Source: Mucilaginibacter sp. UR6-1
GTDB taxonomy: Bacteria > Bacteroidota > Bacteroidia > Sphingobacteriales > Sphingobacteriaceae
DNA: 64,000 bases
Assembly: GCF_020880975.1 (NCBI RefSeq)
Contig: NZ_JAJIWP010000001.1
Coordinates: forward strand, 372,001 to 436,000
Reading direction: 5' to 3'
The translations under genes and the position numbers were made by a program. Below the pieces are notes generated by a model, which was given only the letters and a program-made list of their open reading frames with translations, did not search any database and was not told the origin of the DNA. Below are positions 1 to 10,059 of the stretch, piece by piece (within the stretch, counting starts at the first letter, position 1; every line of letters begins with the position of its first letter).

Positions 1-2269
1 CTGAGAGTGCGCCGTTTTGGCCTGCACCTTTGGTAAGTTCATCAGCCCCGCCGAATGACAAGTTGAGCTTTAGCCTGTTAGGCATAATGGTTTCAACCTT
101 AATATTTTTCTCAAACACTGCGCCGCCTACCTTAACCCTGGCCAGCCAGTTACCTGTTGGTGATGAAGTTTCGGTAGCGGTATGAAAGCTGTAAAAACCA
201 TCAACAGATTTATTTTGGGTGATACGTTTATATACCTGCCCCTGCGGATTGTAAAGCTCAAACTCAACAGGGTGATCAGCAGGGAGGGTTTTAAGTTTAT
301 CCTCTAAAATAAAGGTGAGGTAAATATCATCGCCCGGGCGCCACACGCCACGTTCGCCATAAATAAAGCCTTTTAAGCCTTTTTGTACCTGTTCGCCGCT
401 TACATCAAAACGGGTTAATGGTAGCGAACTGCCATCATCTAATTTAAGGTAGCCCCGTTCGTTATTGTATTTGGCCATCAGCAGGTAAGGCTTGCGCTTC
501 AGGTCAAATTTAGCCAGGCCATCACCGTCTGATGTGGTTTTGAAGATAACCTGCTTTTGATAATCAAGCAACTGAAGCTCAACACTACCCATAGGTTGTG
601 CGGTAAGCAAATTGGTAACGGCAACCACCATGCTGTTATCGCTGCCACGCTTGGCTATTAAACCAATGTTTGATGCCATAATGTTGCGCGTGGCCCAGCG
701 CTGTTTGCTGAAGTAGGAGTTGGTACAAGGGTCGTTACGCTCATCCCAACGGTAATCATCAGGGTAATAATTATCATAACGCTGCCAAAATTCATCGTCT
801 TCATCATTTACCTTGCCGGTATTATTGCCGCCATATTCGTAATCATCATAACCCTCATCTTCATCACTAACTTTTGCAGCCGAACCTGCGCGGCAATTAA
901 ATAGCGAATACTCCTTGCGGAAACCGATCACTACGCGGTATATAGCACCCGGTTCGGTACGTAGTAACTGGTCAATATCCAGCATAAAACGGTTCTTTTT
1001 ACCCAGGTTAAGAGCTTTGTCATCATCCAGGCGAATGGTTTTTTGTACAACCGGTTTACCTACCTGGCGAAGTTCGGTACCGCCATCAAATCCATTGTTT
1101 TGGAAGTACTGCGGTACGTTGTTTTCGTATACCTTAATGATGGTTACATCCACCGCTTTCAGGTTTACGGCCTCAAAAGGCATCATCAGGTGACCAGAAT
1201 CCGGCAGGATAACGCCTTTGCCCGGTATGGTAACAGCAGGCAAACGATTTTCAAAAAATACGTTTGCAGTATAAGGCTTAGTAAGCTTTTTGTTTGAAAT
1301 ATTTTCGATGCCGGGATTTACCGTAACCGTATAATTGCCTTCCAATCTCTCGGGTGCGTAAACCTTAACCACGCTGCCGTCAATGGTGTACGCGGCATCG
1401 CCAATGTTATTAATGCTGATCAATCCGTTCAATTCCTGCCCGACCATGATAGCATCTGAGAATTGCACTTCGGTATACTCATCGTTATTTTGTACTGCAC
1501 GAACTGCCAGCACCCTGAAATCGCCAATGGCGGGTACCACGAAAGCCTGGCTGCCTTGCTTCTCAACGTTAAGGCTGCCGCCATTCCAGTCAACAGTTAG
1601 GGGAGTGGCCTTGTCCTTAGCACGGGCAAGGTTATTTACCGTAAACGTGTGCGATTTTGTGGCCGCGTTATGCTGCCAGGTTATTTTGGCTGAAGATGAA
1701 TAGTTTACAGCTAAAATCTTTTCTATCGCTTTCGGGTCTTCGGTATCGGCTGTTTGTATACAGCCGCCAAGTTTCATTTTATCTATAGATGTATTGGTGG
1801 CCGTACGTAAGCCTGCGAAGGTTACGGTAAAATCGGGTTTTATGATCTGGAAATCAAAGCTGAAATTCTGATACTCTTTAGGTACCTCAATAACCTTGCT
1901 CAGGCTAAAGTCAGCCGAATAATTTTGCCCGGGTTCAAGTTTCTCTGATGGTGTGAATTCAATGGTGCGGGCATCAACCCAGCGGGCCTTGCCTTTTATT
2001 GACGGCGAAAATTCAAACAGATCATCGCTAAGATCACCATTTTGCTGATGCGATACCTGTACCTCGCCAGAAAGTTTTATGCGTATAACGCCTTGTTTGG
2101 AGATAATACCGGTGGTGTAAGCCTCAATATACTTGCTAAAAACCGGATCGACAGGCGGGCGTTTAGGCTTGGTAATAAAAAAATAACTTACTATAAAGAT
2201 CAATATCAGGGCTATCCCTATAGTGACTAATCTTTTGCGATGGTTAAAAAGATTGCTCTCACTCTGCAT
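1..2269 (-). CDS. Alpha-2-macroglobulin family protein, 3' end cut by window edge
   Basis: About 756 codons are open from an ATG at 2269 down to base 1 without a stop, so only the N-terminal part is visible. The protein starts with a short basic cytoplasmic stretch, then one hydrophobic segment (about residues 14-32) that should anchor it in the inner membrane or act as an uncleaved signal. The rest reads as successive beta-rich, macroglobulin-like (MG) domains, with phrases typical of bacterial A2M proteins such as GERGVWRPGDDIYLTF and an acidic Asp/Glu/Tyr-rich insertion near residue 465. Family members are very long periplasmic proteins proposed to trap proteases, often linked to penicillin-binding protein PbpC. 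The thioester and bait regions would lie outside the window. The family call comes from the visible domains; the function is inferred from the family. Confidence 0.8.
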   Translation of the reverse strand, partial: MQSESNLFNHRKRLVTIGIALILIFIVSYFFITKPKRPPVDPVFSKYIEAYTTGIISKQGVIRIKLSGEVQVSHQQNGDLSDDLFEFSPSIKGKARWVDARTIEFTPSEKLEPGQNYSADFSLSKVIEVPKEYQNFSFDFQIIKPDFTVTFAGLRTATNTSIDKMKLGGCIQTADTEDPKAIEKILAVNYSSSAKITWQHNAATKSHTFTVNNLARAKDKATPLTVDWNGGSLNVEKQGSQAFVVPAIGDFRVLAVRAVQNNDEYTEVQFSDAIMVGQELNGLISINNIGDAAYTIDGSVVKVYAPERLEGNYTVTVNPGIENISNKKLTKPYTANVFFENRLPAVTIPGKGVILPDSGHLMMPFEAVNLKAVDVTIIKVYENNVPQYFQNNGFDGGTELRQVGKPVVQKTIRLDDDKALNLGKKNRFMLDIDQLLRTEPGAIYRVVIGFRKEYSLFNCRAGSAAKVSDEDEGYDDYEYGGNNTGKVNDEDDEFWQRYDNYYPDDYRWDERNDPCTNSYFSKQRWATRNIMASNIGLIAKRGSDNSMVVAVTNLLTAQPMGSVELQLLDYQKQVIFKTTSDGDGLAKFDLKRKPYLLMAKYNNERGYLKLDDGSSLPLTRFDVSGEQVQKGLKGFIYGERGVWRPGDDIYLTFILEDKLKTLPADHPVEFELYNPQGQVYKRITQNKSVDGFYSFHTATETSSPTGNWLARVKVGGAVFEKNIKVETIMPNRLKLNLSFGGADELTKGAGQNGALS

Positions 2270-2334
2270 AAAAAAGGTTTAAATATTTTGAGTAAATATA
2301 AACCTCTTATCATATTAAGCAAATAACCCCGGGT

Positions 2335-2739
2335 TTATTTTATCATTACGCCTGGTTTATTTATTACGGGCAGTTTTATCAGGTTCATATCCACAATGCT
2401 TTCGGGCAAAAAGATGAATTTTTTATCGAATATGTTTTTGCCGATGTAGTAGCTCAGCCAGTATTCGTTACTCAGGCCAAAAGTTTCCTCGTCAATCGGT
2501 TCTATCAAAGCGAACGAGTTGGGCTGTACATTTGGGATCATGTGGCGCAGGGTGGAGGTTTTTACCTGCTCGCCATTTTTTTCACCATAGCCTTTGGCCG
2601 TGATCAGCACATTCTCTATAGCTTCGTTTTTAAGGTTAATGAGGTATACATACCAGGTTTTCCCCTCAACGTTCTCTCCCTCTAAAGCCACCGCGATGGC
2701 AATATCCTGAACCGTATTATCCGGAAGATCCTTAATCAT
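2335..2739 (-). CDS. Conserved hypothetical protein, 134 aa
   Basis: This is a 134-residue cytoplasmic-looking protein with no signal peptide or membrane segment. It alternates beta-like stretches (TWYVYLINLKNEAIENVLIT, FALIEPIDEETFGL) and resembles a single compact beta-rich domain. I do not recognise a named family. It lies 51 bases downstream of topA on the same strand and probably shares its transcript. The start is the only in-frame ATG that keeps the N-terminal segment intact. Composition is like that of its neighbours, so I take it as a genuine core gene of unknown function. Confidence 0.7.
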   Translation of the reverse strand: MIKDLPDNTVQDIAIAVALEGENVEGKTWYVYLINLKNEAIENVLITAKGYGEKNGEQVKTSTLRHMIPNVQPNSFALIEPIDEETFGLSNEYWLSYYIGKNIFDKKFIFLPESIVDMNLIKLPVINKPGVMIK

Positions 2740-2790
2740 TGTACAGTATTATAATTTAACCTTAAATAACACGCTGTAACATGCAGGTTA

Positions 2791-5121
2791 TTATTTCTTT
2801 TTAGCGAATTTTTTAGCGCCTTTTTTGGGTTCTTTACCAGCTTCTCCTGCTAAGGCCTTCACATCTTCAAACGTAATAGTGTTCGGATCTTTATCCTTTG
2901 GTATCTTAATGTTTTGCTTGCCGTATTCAATATATGGCCCCCAACGACCATTCAATATCTTGGCATCCGGATCTTCATCAAAAACCTTGATCAGCTTTTC
3001 GGCATCCTTTTTACGTTTTTCGTTGATGATCTCAATGGCTTGTTCTTCGCTTACATCCAACGGATCTAAGCCCTTAGGCAGCGAATAGAACGCACTGTTG
3101 TGGCGAATGTACGGTCCAAATTTACCGATGGCTACCGTCATGTCCTTATCTTCAAAAAAGCCTACCTTTTTAGGCAGCTTAAATAGTTCAAGCGCTTCTT
3201 CAAGCGAGATCGTTTCTATGCTCTGGCCGGTACGCAGGCTGGCATACAATGGTTTGTTTTCCGCGTCATCATTATCACCAACCTGTACAAACGGGCCATA
3301 GCGACCAATGCGTACAGATATTTTCTTTCCATTTTCGGGATGTACACCTAATTCACGTTCGCCGCGGGCTTTGTCTGCCGTTTCGATGGTGTTCTCTACA
3401 TCTTTATGGAAAGGGCCATAGAACTTGCGGATCATGTCCGTCCATTCTTTTAAACCCTGGGCTATTTCGTCAAATTGTTTTTCAACGCTTGCGGTAAAGT
3501 TAAAGTCGACAATGCCGTTAAAGTATTGCACTAAAAAGTCGTTCACAACAGCGCCAATATCAGTAGGGAAGAGCTTGCCTCGTTCGGCACCGGTATTTTC
3601 TGATTTTTCCTGCTTTGATATTGAACCGTCCTTTAATGCAAGCACACGGAAATTGCGTTGTTTGCCATCACGATCTTCCTTAACCACGTAACCACGGTTT
3701 TGTATGGTTGATATGGTTGGGGCGTAGGTTGACGGGCGGCCGATACCCAACTCCTCTAACTTTTTAACTAAACTTGCCTCAGTATAACGTGCCGGCGGAC
3801 GAGAGAACCTTTCGGTAGCTGTAAGCTCCTGCAGATCTAACTGCTGGCCTTTTTGTAATGGCGGCAGCATGGCGTTATCACCTTCCTGGTTATTGTCATC
3901 TTCATCGTCATTACTCTCAAGGTAAACCTTTAAAAATCCGTCGAATTTCATTACCTCGCCATTGGCAACTAAATCCTCATTACGTGTTGATATTCCGATT
4001 TTTGCCGTGGTTTTCTCAAACTGAGCTTCACTCATTTGCGAGGCTATGGCACGTTTCCAGATCAATTCATACAAGCGCTTTTCAGCGTTATCGCCATCAA
4101 TGGTATGCTTGTCAAAATATGTTGGGCGGATGGCCTCGTGAGCCTCCTGTGCGCTGGCGCTTTTGGTTTTATATTTTCGTTGCTGATGATAGTTTTCACC
4201 GTAGGCGCTGCGTATTTCCTGCGCGGCGGCATTCAAGGCCAGGTCAGACAGGTTGACCGAATCCGTACGCATATAGGTAATATTACCCGATTCGTACAGG
4301 CGCTGTGCCAACGACATGGTACGCGATACCGAGTAACCCAGCTTACGGCTTGCTTCCTGCTGTAATGTTGAAGTAGTAAAAGGTGCGGCAGGCGAACGTT
4401 TTGCCGGTTTGGTTTCCAGCGAATCAACTGTAAAAACAGCACCTATGCAATCCTGTAAAAACTTCTCGGCATCTTCCTGCTGAGCAAAACGATGCGGCAG
4501 TTCAGCCTTAAAGGCATTTTTACCCTTGCCAAATATGGCCACTATTTTAAAGGCAGCCTCGGTTTGGAATTTATTGATCTCGCGCTCGCGTTCAACTATA
4601 AGCCTTACAGCAACAGACTGTACACGACCTGCGGATAATGATGGTTTTACCTTTTTCCACAAAACAGGGGAGAGCTCAAAACCTACCAGCCTGTCTAACA
4701 CACGGCGTGCCTGTTGGGCATTCACCAGGTTGTAATCTATCTTGCGTGGATTATCTATCGCTTTCAGGATAGCCGGTTTGGTTATCTCGTGAAATACGAT
4801 ACGGCGGGTTTTATCTTCTTTTAAATTAAGCGTATCAAACAAGTGCCATGATATGGCTTCTCCCTCGCGGTCCTCATCGGATGCCAGCCAAACCGTTTCG
4901 GCCTCCTTAGCTAATTTCTTTAATTCGCTAACTACCTGTTTTTTATCCGCGGGTACCTCATACCGTTGTTGAAAGTTATTGGCTATATCAATAGCATCCT
5001 CAGATTTCACCAGATCGCGGATGTGCCCGTAGCTCGATTTAACGGTGAAGTCTTTTCCGAGGTATCCCTCGATGGTTTTTGCCTTCGCGGGAGATTCTAC
5101 TATAAGTAAGTTTTTAGCCAT
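2791..5121 (-). CDS. topA: DNA topoisomerase I (type IA)
   Basis: TopA relaxes negatively supercoiled DNA by a covalent 5'-phosphotyrosine intermediate. The 776-aa protein opens with the TOPRIM signature VESPAKAKTIEGYLG, followed by the metal-binding DEDREGEAISWHL near residue 82. The active-site tyrosine lies in YMRTDSVNLS near residue 290. The C-terminus has no four-cysteine zinc fingers as in E. coli; instead it shows several Gly-Pro-Phe/Tyr repeats (RYGPFVQVG, KFGPYIRH, RWGPYIEYG) and a lysine-rich tail ending KKGAKKFAKKK, as is common in Bacteroidota. Length and motif order are complete. The small gene downstream is probably co-transcribed. Confidence 0.97.
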   Translation of the reverse strand: MAKNLLIVESPAKAKTIEGYLGKDFTVKSSYGHIRDLVKSEDAIDIANNFQQRYEVPADKKQVVSELKKLAKEAETVWLASDEDREGEAISWHLFDTLNLKEDKTRRIVFHEITKPAILKAIDNPRKIDYNLVNAQQARRVLDRLVGFELSPVLWKKVKPSLSAGRVQSVAVRLIVEREREINKFQTEAAFKIVAIFGKGKNAFKAELPHRFAQQEDAEKFLQDCIGAVFTVDSLETKPAKRSPAAPFTTSTLQQEASRKLGYSVSRTMSLAQRLYESGNITYMRTDSVNLSDLALNAAAQEIRSAYGENYHQQRKYKTKSASAQEAHEAIRPTYFDKHTIDGDNAEKRLYELIWKRAIASQMSEAQFEKTTAKIGISTRNEDLVANGEVMKFDGFLKVYLESNDDEDDNNQEGDNAMLPPLQKGQQLDLQELTATERFSRPPARYTEASLVKKLEELGIGRPSTYAPTISTIQNRGYVVKEDRDGKQRNFRVLALKDGSISKQEKSENTGAERGKLFPTDIGAVVNDFLVQYFNGIVDFNFTASVEKQFDEIAQGLKEWTDMIRKFYGPFHKDVENTIETADKARGERELGVHPENGKKISVRIGRYGPFVQVGDNDDAENKPLYASLRTGQSIETISLEEALELFKLPKKVGFFEDKDMTVAIGKFGPYIRHNSAFYSLPKGLDPLDVSEEQAIEIINEKRKKDAEKLIKVFDEDPDAKILNGRWGPYIEYGKQNIKIPKDKDPNTITFEDVKALAGEAGKEPKKGAKKFAKKK

Positions 5122-5326
5122 TAACAGTTTAAATTTTCTGCAAATAAAATATAAAGAACGCTAAACACAAATTTGTTTTAGTTTTAATTGGGTTAAGTTT
5201 TTAGCGGCAGGGTTGTTAAATGAAGTTTAAAACACTTTATACGTACGTGTAACCGCCTATTAAACCATGTACTTACCTATTTGGTTTAACCTATAAAATC
5301 AGCACGAAAAAAAGCAGGATTTTTTT

Positions 5327-6415
5327 TTATATCAGGAACCCTCCGCCCAGCAGGTCATTGCCTTCATAAAATACGGCCGACTGCCCCGGCGCAATGCCTG
5401 AAACCGCGTGATGGAAGTCAACCTTCATGTGTTCGCCCATTTGTACAATATGGCTATCCATACCGGCATCCTTGTAACGTATCTTGGTGATCGCTTCAAT
5501 GGGCTCGGTAATTGTTTCGTACTTTATCAGGTTAAGGTTTTTAACCCAGGCTTCCTTACGTTCAAGCTCATCGGCAGTGCCAAGCACTACGGTATTGGTT
5601 TCGGGGCGTATAGCGGTAACAAACATGGGTTTACCCAGGGCAATACCCAAACCTTTACGCTGGCCAATGGTATAAAACGGGTATCCTTCGTGCTTGCCCA
5701 CAACGGTGCCGTCAGTAAGTACATAGTTGCCTTTGCCTATCTTTTCGTCAAGATCTTCAACCTTGTGGCGCAAAAAGGCGCGGTAATCATTATCAGGTAC
5801 AAAGCATATCTCGTAGCTCTCGCTTTTACCGGCAAGTTCCATCTGTCCCATATCCAATGCCATTTGGCGTATTTCGGGTTTTGAAAAGCTGCCTAATGGA
5901 AATTTAGTACGCGCCAGGTTTTTTTGCGAAACACCCCATAAAACATATGATTGATCCTTATTGAGATCCTTACCACGCGAGATAACATATCGGCCATTAT
6001 CATGCACGCGAATGTTGGCATAATGCCCTGTAGCTATAAATTCGCAATCCAGCTTATCGGCACGCTTTAACAATGCATCCCATTTAATATGGGTGTTGCA
6101 TAATACACATGGGTTAGGTGTGCGGCCGGCCAGATATTCGTCAACAAAATTATCAATAACGTAATCACCAAATTCGTTACGTATATCTAATATATAATGA
6201 GGGAAGCCATAGCTTACGGCAAGGGCACGGGCATCATTAATGCTGTCCAAACTGCAACAACCGGTTTCCTTTGAGCTGCCACCGGCCGAGGCATAGTCCC
6301 ATGTTTTCATGGTAAGGCCTATCACCTCGTAACCCTGCTCATGCAGCATTACTGCTGCTACAGAACTATCAACGCCGCCACTCATGGCCACTAATATCCT
6401 ACCGTGCTTGCTCAT
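5327..6415 (-). CDS. mnmA: tRNA-specific 2-thiouridylase MnmA
   Basis: MnmA thiolates the wobble uridine of tRNA-Lys, -Glu and -Gln to 2-thiouridine, using ATP and relayed sulfur. The PP-loop motif is SGGVDSSVAAV at the N-terminus. The two catalytic cysteines sit in NPCVLCNTHIKW and in SYEICFVPDND; the tRNA-binding and beta-barrel regions follow, including YTIGQRKGLGIALGKPMFVT. I chose the ATG at 6415 (MSKHGRILVAMSGG), seven codons inside the longest frame, because family members start just before the PP-loop. That gives 362 aa. An intergenic stretch of about 205 bases separates it from topA, so it is probably transcribed separately. Confidence 0.95.
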   Translation of the reverse strand: MSKHGRILVAMSGGVDSSVAAVMLHEQGYEVIGLTMKTWDYASAGGSSKETGCCSLDSINDARALAVSYGFPHYILDIRNEFGDYVIDNFVDEYLAGRTPNPCVLCNTHIKWDALLKRADKLDCEFIATGHYANIRVHDNGRYVISRGKDLNKDQSYVLWGVSQKNLARTKFPLGSFSKPEIRQMALDMGQMELAGKSESYEICFVPDNDYRAFLRHKVEDLDEKIGKGNYVLTDGTVVGKHEGYPFYTIGQRKGLGIALGKPMFVTAIRPETNTVVLGTADELERKEAWVKNLNLIKYETITEPIEAITKIRYKDAGMDSHIVQMGEHMKVDFHHAVSGIAPGQSAVFYEGNDLLGGGFLI

Positions 6416-6616
6416 ATTAGCTGCAAAGGTAATCAATGTTTTACACTCACTTATAAATGCTATCTATTTTGACGGTTTGGTGATAAGTTTTGATGGTTAA
6501 ATAATTGGGTATTTAGCATCAAGAAGTTTCTGGATGTGAAATTTTTTGAACTTTCATTTTAATTAATAGTGTTTATTTATCAATTTATTAAAGAGGTTAC
6601 CTTGATAATCACTTTA

Positions 6617-7020
6617 TCAGCATGATGGGGGTTGTAACACAAACAAAGTTTTGATATTTAGAAATTCATGGATGCCGAATAAATCCAATTCACGGCCGTA
6701 GCCTGACTGTTTTTATGGCGCCAAATGGCAATCTTGTATGGCACTTTACAAGCGCGTTTACAAGCACTAACCCGCCTCCGGTTTTGTTAATGCAATAAAT
6801 TCGCCATGGGCGGCATCTTTAGTAATACACCGGCACCCAAACAAAAAGAGCTTGTGTTATCCAGCCTGATCTCGTCATTTTCATCCTTGGCTGGTATTAT
6901 GGAGGCTACCGGGCCGAAAAGCTCTTCCTCAAAATCAATATGCCTTTTTTAACTATTGATAATACTGTAGGCGCGTAAAAGGCATGTTCACATTTTAATA
7001 ACATTTCCTCCAAGCGGCGA
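6617..7020 (-). pseudogene. Decayed aldehyde dehydrogenase (C-terminal remnant)
   Basis: Reading the minus strand across frames recovers the C-terminus of an NAD(P)-dependent aldehyde dehydrogenase of the succinate-semialdehyde type. In order these are AFYAPTVLSIVKKG, EEELFGPVASIIPAKDEND, a SFCLGAG segment, ITKDAAHGEFIALTKPEAG, LVNALVKCHTRLPFG and KQSGYGRELDLFGIHEFLN, then a stop near 6617. At least three frame changes are needed to join them. The catalytic cysteine region and the whole N-terminal half are missing. This is a clear remnant rather than a gene. The nearby proA is a distant member of the same superfamily but does not match this fragment closely. Confidence 0.85.
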
Positions 7021-7361
7021 ATTATTATAAGTGGTATACTTCGCTACTTTTTAAGATTATATGGACTTACAGAATAAAAAATTCATCTCTGTGTTTTTGA
7101 GGTAAATCATACGATCAGGAAAGGTTTTCAAGAGCCATAAAACATGACTTAAAATATATGCAACGCCATTTATGTACTAAAACACGGTAAAATGTGTTTG
7201 TGATACACTTAAAATAGTAGTTAAATTCATCTATTCTGTGTTCCATTTGTTAATGTTGAAACATTTTTTTTGAATTTTTTTTATAAAAGATGCCTTTGGG
7301 TAATTAGGTTAAAATCAAGTTTATGATTTTGTTAAAAATTTAATAAAAATGAATGCTGCTA

Positions 7362-7391
7362 TTGCAAATTTTGTAACAGAATATAGATTTG
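7362..7391 (+). promoter_or_regulatory. Bacteroidota-type promoter for the 31-aa ORF
   Basis: TTG at 7362-7364 and TAGATTTG at 7384-7391 are separated by 19 bases, fitting the -33 TTTG / -7 TAnnTTTG pattern of the primary sigma factor in Bacteroidota. The small ORF begins 22 bases downstream. Confidence 0.6.
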
Positions 7392-7413
7392 TAATACCCT
7401 AATTTATAAAGAT

Positions 7414-7509
7414 ATGAATGCTGTTAATTTAACATTTGAGCAAAAATTGCAAGGAATTATCGTTGCGGTTGTATGCTTGGCAGTGGCGGTGAATTATTTT
7501 CTATTGTAA
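7414..7509 (+). CDS. Small membrane peptide, 31 aa
   Basis: ATG at 7414 to TAA at 7507-7509 encodes 31 residues: a polar start (MNAVNLTFEQKLQG) and then one hydrophobic helix (IIVAVVCLAVAVNYFLL). That looks like a single-pass membrane peptide. It has its own promoter 22 bases upstream and a strong hairpin terminator just downstream, so it looks like a complete mini transcription unit. No homologue comes to mind. Alternatives are a type-I-like toxic peptide, a membrane-complex microprotein, or a non-coding RNA with a chance ORF. The ORF is evident in the sequence; translation is inferred. Confidence 0.5.
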   Translation: MNAVNLTFEQKLQGIIVAVVCLAVAVNYFLL

Positions 7510-7528
7510 CTACCCCAAAAAATCTTTC

Positions 7529-7563
7529 AGCGGGATACTGGTGTGCAGTATCCCGCTTTTTAT
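7529..7563. terminator. Bidirectional hairpin terminator
   Basis: AGCGGGATACTG (7529-7540) pairs perfectly with CAGTATCCCGCT (7546-7557) over a 5-base loop, followed by TTTTTATTT on the plus strand. It lies between the plus-strand small ORF and the minus-strand end of proA and can serve both. Confidence 0.9.
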
Positions 7564-7581
7564 TTACAGCAAACTTTAATA

Positions 7582-8832
7582 TCAGGAATTTCTGATCTGC
7601 CCATTACCTTTCACAAGCCATTTATAGCTGGTAAGTTCGTTTAGTGCCATAGGGCCACGGGCGTGCAGTTTTTGGGTACTTATGCCAATTTCGGCACCAA
7701 GGCCAAACTGGGCACCATCAGTAAAAGCGGTTGAAGCATTTACATATACCGCAGCGGCGTCAACCGCTATGGTAAAGCGGTTGGCATCTGCATCATCTTC
7801 GGTAATAATGGCCTCGCTGTGCTTTGAGCTGTATTTAGCTATGTGTGCCAAAGCTTCGCTTATATCCGTAACTGTTTTTATAGCCAGTTTATAATCCAAA
7901 AACTCAGCGCCAAAATGTTCTGTGGTTGCAGGCTGTAACAGTTCTTTCGGGTAATTGCCGTTAAGTATGGCGTAAGCCGGTTCATCAGCATATATAATTA
8001 CTTGCTTATCTGCCAGGGGCTGTATAATGGCAGCCAGTGTATTTAATTGCGATGAGTGGATAAGGAGGCAGTCTAAAGCGTTGCATACGCTTACACGCCT
8101 TGTTTTGGCGTTGAATACAATGGCGGCGGCTTTGGCAACATCAGCAGAGGGCGCTATATAGGTATGCACTATTCCGGCACCGGTTTCAATTACCGGCACC
8201 TTGCTGTTATCGCGCACATAGTTTATAAGGCCCTGGCTTCCGCGGGGTATCAAAACATCAACCTTGCCTACAGCGTTTAGCAGCGCATGCGTAGCCTCAC
8301 GGTCGGCAGGTAATAGGGTAGCGCAGTTAACATCAACATTGTTTTTTTCAAGTACCCGGTGTATAATGCTAATGATGCAGTGGTTGGAATGATCGGCATC
8401 GCTGCCACCTTTTAACACCGCAACATTGCCTGTTTTAAAACAAAGCGCAAAAACATCAAAAGTTACATTTGGCCTGGCCTCGTATACCACTCCTACAACA
8501 CCAAGTGGCACGCTTATTTTTGAAATATGCAGGCCATTATCTAAATGCCGGTCATCCAATATGTTCCCCAACGGGCTTTTAAGTTTAGTTACCGCGATAA
8601 TGTCATTGGCAATGCCCTGTATACGTTCGGCAGTAAGTTTTAGCCTGTCATATTTCGGATCGTCCTTGTCCATGCGGTCAAGGTCTTTTTTGTTTTCGGC
8701 GAGTATATAGTCTGTTTGTGCAACAGCGGCTGCTGCTACTCCGGTCAATATATCATTAATGGTATCATTTGATAGCAGCGCCATTTTGCGGCTTGCTGCC
8801 ACGGCGTTATCAAAATAATGGTTAAAACTCAT
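7582..8832 (-). CDS. proA: Glutamate-5-semialdehyde dehydrogenase (gamma-glutamyl phosphate reductase)
   Basis: ProA reduces gamma-glutamyl phosphate to glutamate-5-semialdehyde with NADPH, the second step of proline synthesis. The 416-aa protein shows the aldehyde-dehydrogenase fold with [17 protein letters not shown] near residue 110, the nucleotide-binding [16 protein letters not shown] segment, and the catalytic cysteine in [11 protein letters not shown] near residue 255. The C-terminal [24 protein letters not shown] block is the standard ProA ending. It lies 8 bases downstream of proB on the same strand, so the two form a proBA operon, and the hairpin at 7529-7563 ends it. Confidence 0.97.
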   Translation of the reverse strand: MSFNHYFDNAVAASRKMALLSNDTINDILTGVAAAAVAQTDYILAENKKDLDRMDKDDPKYDRLKLTAERIQGIANDIIAVTKLKSPLGNILDDRHLDNGLHISKISVPLGVVGVVYEARPNVTFDVFALCFKTGNVAVLKGGSDADHSNHCIISIIHRVLEKNNVDVNCATLLPADREATHALLNAVGKVDVLIPRGSQGLINYVRDNSKVPVIETGAGIVHTYIAPSADVAKAAAIVFNAKTRRVSVCNALDCLLIHSSQLNTLAAIIQPLADKQVIIYADEPAYAILNGNYPKELLQPATTEHFGAEFLDYKLAIKTVTDISEALAHIAKYSSKHSEAIITEDDADANRFTIAVDAAAVYVNASTAFTDGAQFGLGAEIGISTQKLHARGPMALNELTSYKWLVKGNGQIRNS

Positions 8833-8840
8833 AAGGTGTG

Positions 8841-9917
8841 TTATTGCAAATAAAGATAATCATAATGCACCAGCGGCTTTTGGTTCTTTTGCCCCATTTT
8901 TTCGCGGGCTTTATCGGCGCTGTACTCGGCACGGCCTAAACCGATCAGGCTGCCATGGCTATCTATCAGTTTAATAATGTCGCCTTTTTTAAAATCAGTA
9001 TTTATGGCGCTTATCCCAATTGGTAGCAGGCTTGTCGCCTTGTCTGATGTTAAAGCTTGTTTGGCTCCATCATTTAATTCAACTACCCCGGTAGCCGATG
9101 TTTCTGAATGCGCTATCCATTTTTTACGCCCCGAAGCATTTTTTTGAGGTATAAAACGGGTATGGGGCATATCGCCGCTTAAAATGTTAGTTAATATACC
9201 ATCTCGTGTGCCGTTGGCAATATGCACGGTTATGCCTAACTGCGCTACCTTTTGCGCCATGTGTGTTTTGGTGATCATACCGCCACGCCCAAATTGCGAT
9301 CTGCGCTGCGATACAAATGCCGACAGATCAACACCCTTGCCATTAACCTCATGTATAATTTTTGAGGTTTCCAGTTGTGGGTTACCGTTGTAAATGCCAT
9401 CAACGTTGGTGAGTATTATAAGTGCCTGTGCATTTAGCATAGATGCTATTAGCCCGGCAAGTTCATCGTTATCGGTAAACATCAGTTCGGTTACTGATAC
9501 CACATCGTTTTCGTTTACAATGGGTATCACCTGGTGTTGCAACAAAATTTCGAGGCAGTTTTTTATGTTGAGGTAATGCAGCCTGTCCCTGAAATCCTCT
9601 TTGGTAACCAATACCTGAGAGCAAAGTATGTCAACCTTTTCAAACAAATGGGCATAGGTATTAATAAGCTTTACCTGTCCAATTGAGGCAAGCAATTGCC
9701 GCGCTGCTACGGCATCACACCTGTCAGCAACGGTGATCAAGCTTCTACCTGATGCCACAGCGCCCGATGATACCAGGATCACCTCAATGCCGCTTTTTTT
9801 TACTTCAGCTATCTGCTGCACCAAGTGTGCTATACGCTCGTTATTGGGTAGTCCATCAGCTTTCGTGATAACGTTTGAGCCTATTTTTATAATAATTCTT
9901 TTATATTTTGTCGACAT
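8841..9917 (-). CDS. proB: Glutamate 5-kinase
   Basis: ProB phosphorylates glutamate to gamma-glutamyl phosphate, the feedback-controlled first step of proline synthesis. The amino-acid kinase domain begins with [15 protein letters not shown] and contains [23 protein letters not shown] and the GRGGMITK loop. The C-terminal third (from about residue 270) is a PUA domain, as in the long form of ProB. Length is 358 aa, normal for the two-domain enzyme. It is the promoter-proximal gene of the proBA pair. The 142 bases upstream are AT-rich; I do not see a convincing consensus promoter. Confidence 0.96.
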   Translation of the reverse strand: MSTKYKRIIIKIGSNVITKADGLPNNERIAHLVQQIAEVKKSGIEVILVSSGAVASGRSLITVADRCDAVAARQLLASIGQVKLINTYAHLFEKVDILCSQVLVTKEDFRDRLHYLNIKNCLEILLQHQVIPIVNENDVVSVTELMFTDNDELAGLIASMLNAQALIILTNVDGIYNGNPQLETSKIIHEVNGKGVDLSAFVSQRRSQFGRGGMITKTHMAQKVAQLGITVHIANGTRDGILTNILSGDMPHTRFIPQKNASGRKKWIAHSETSATGVVELNDGAKQALTSDKATSLLPIGISAINTDFKKGDIIKLIDSHGSLIGLGRAEYSADKAREKMGQKNQKPLVHYDYLYLQ

Positions 9918-10059
9918 TGATGCCTTTTTACAGCAAATTAAATCATTTTATATCATTCATGCCTATCATTGTAGTTGAAAATGGCAATATTTAAAATAAA
10001 TCATCATTTTTAAATGCATTAAGATGATAAAGAATAATAATTGAATTAAATTGTATTTA

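Noticed and set aside
3858..4365. Plus-strand open frames of 109-132 codons inside topA
   Set aside because: They are antisense shadows of a fully conserved topA frame and show no family signature, unusual start or promoter.
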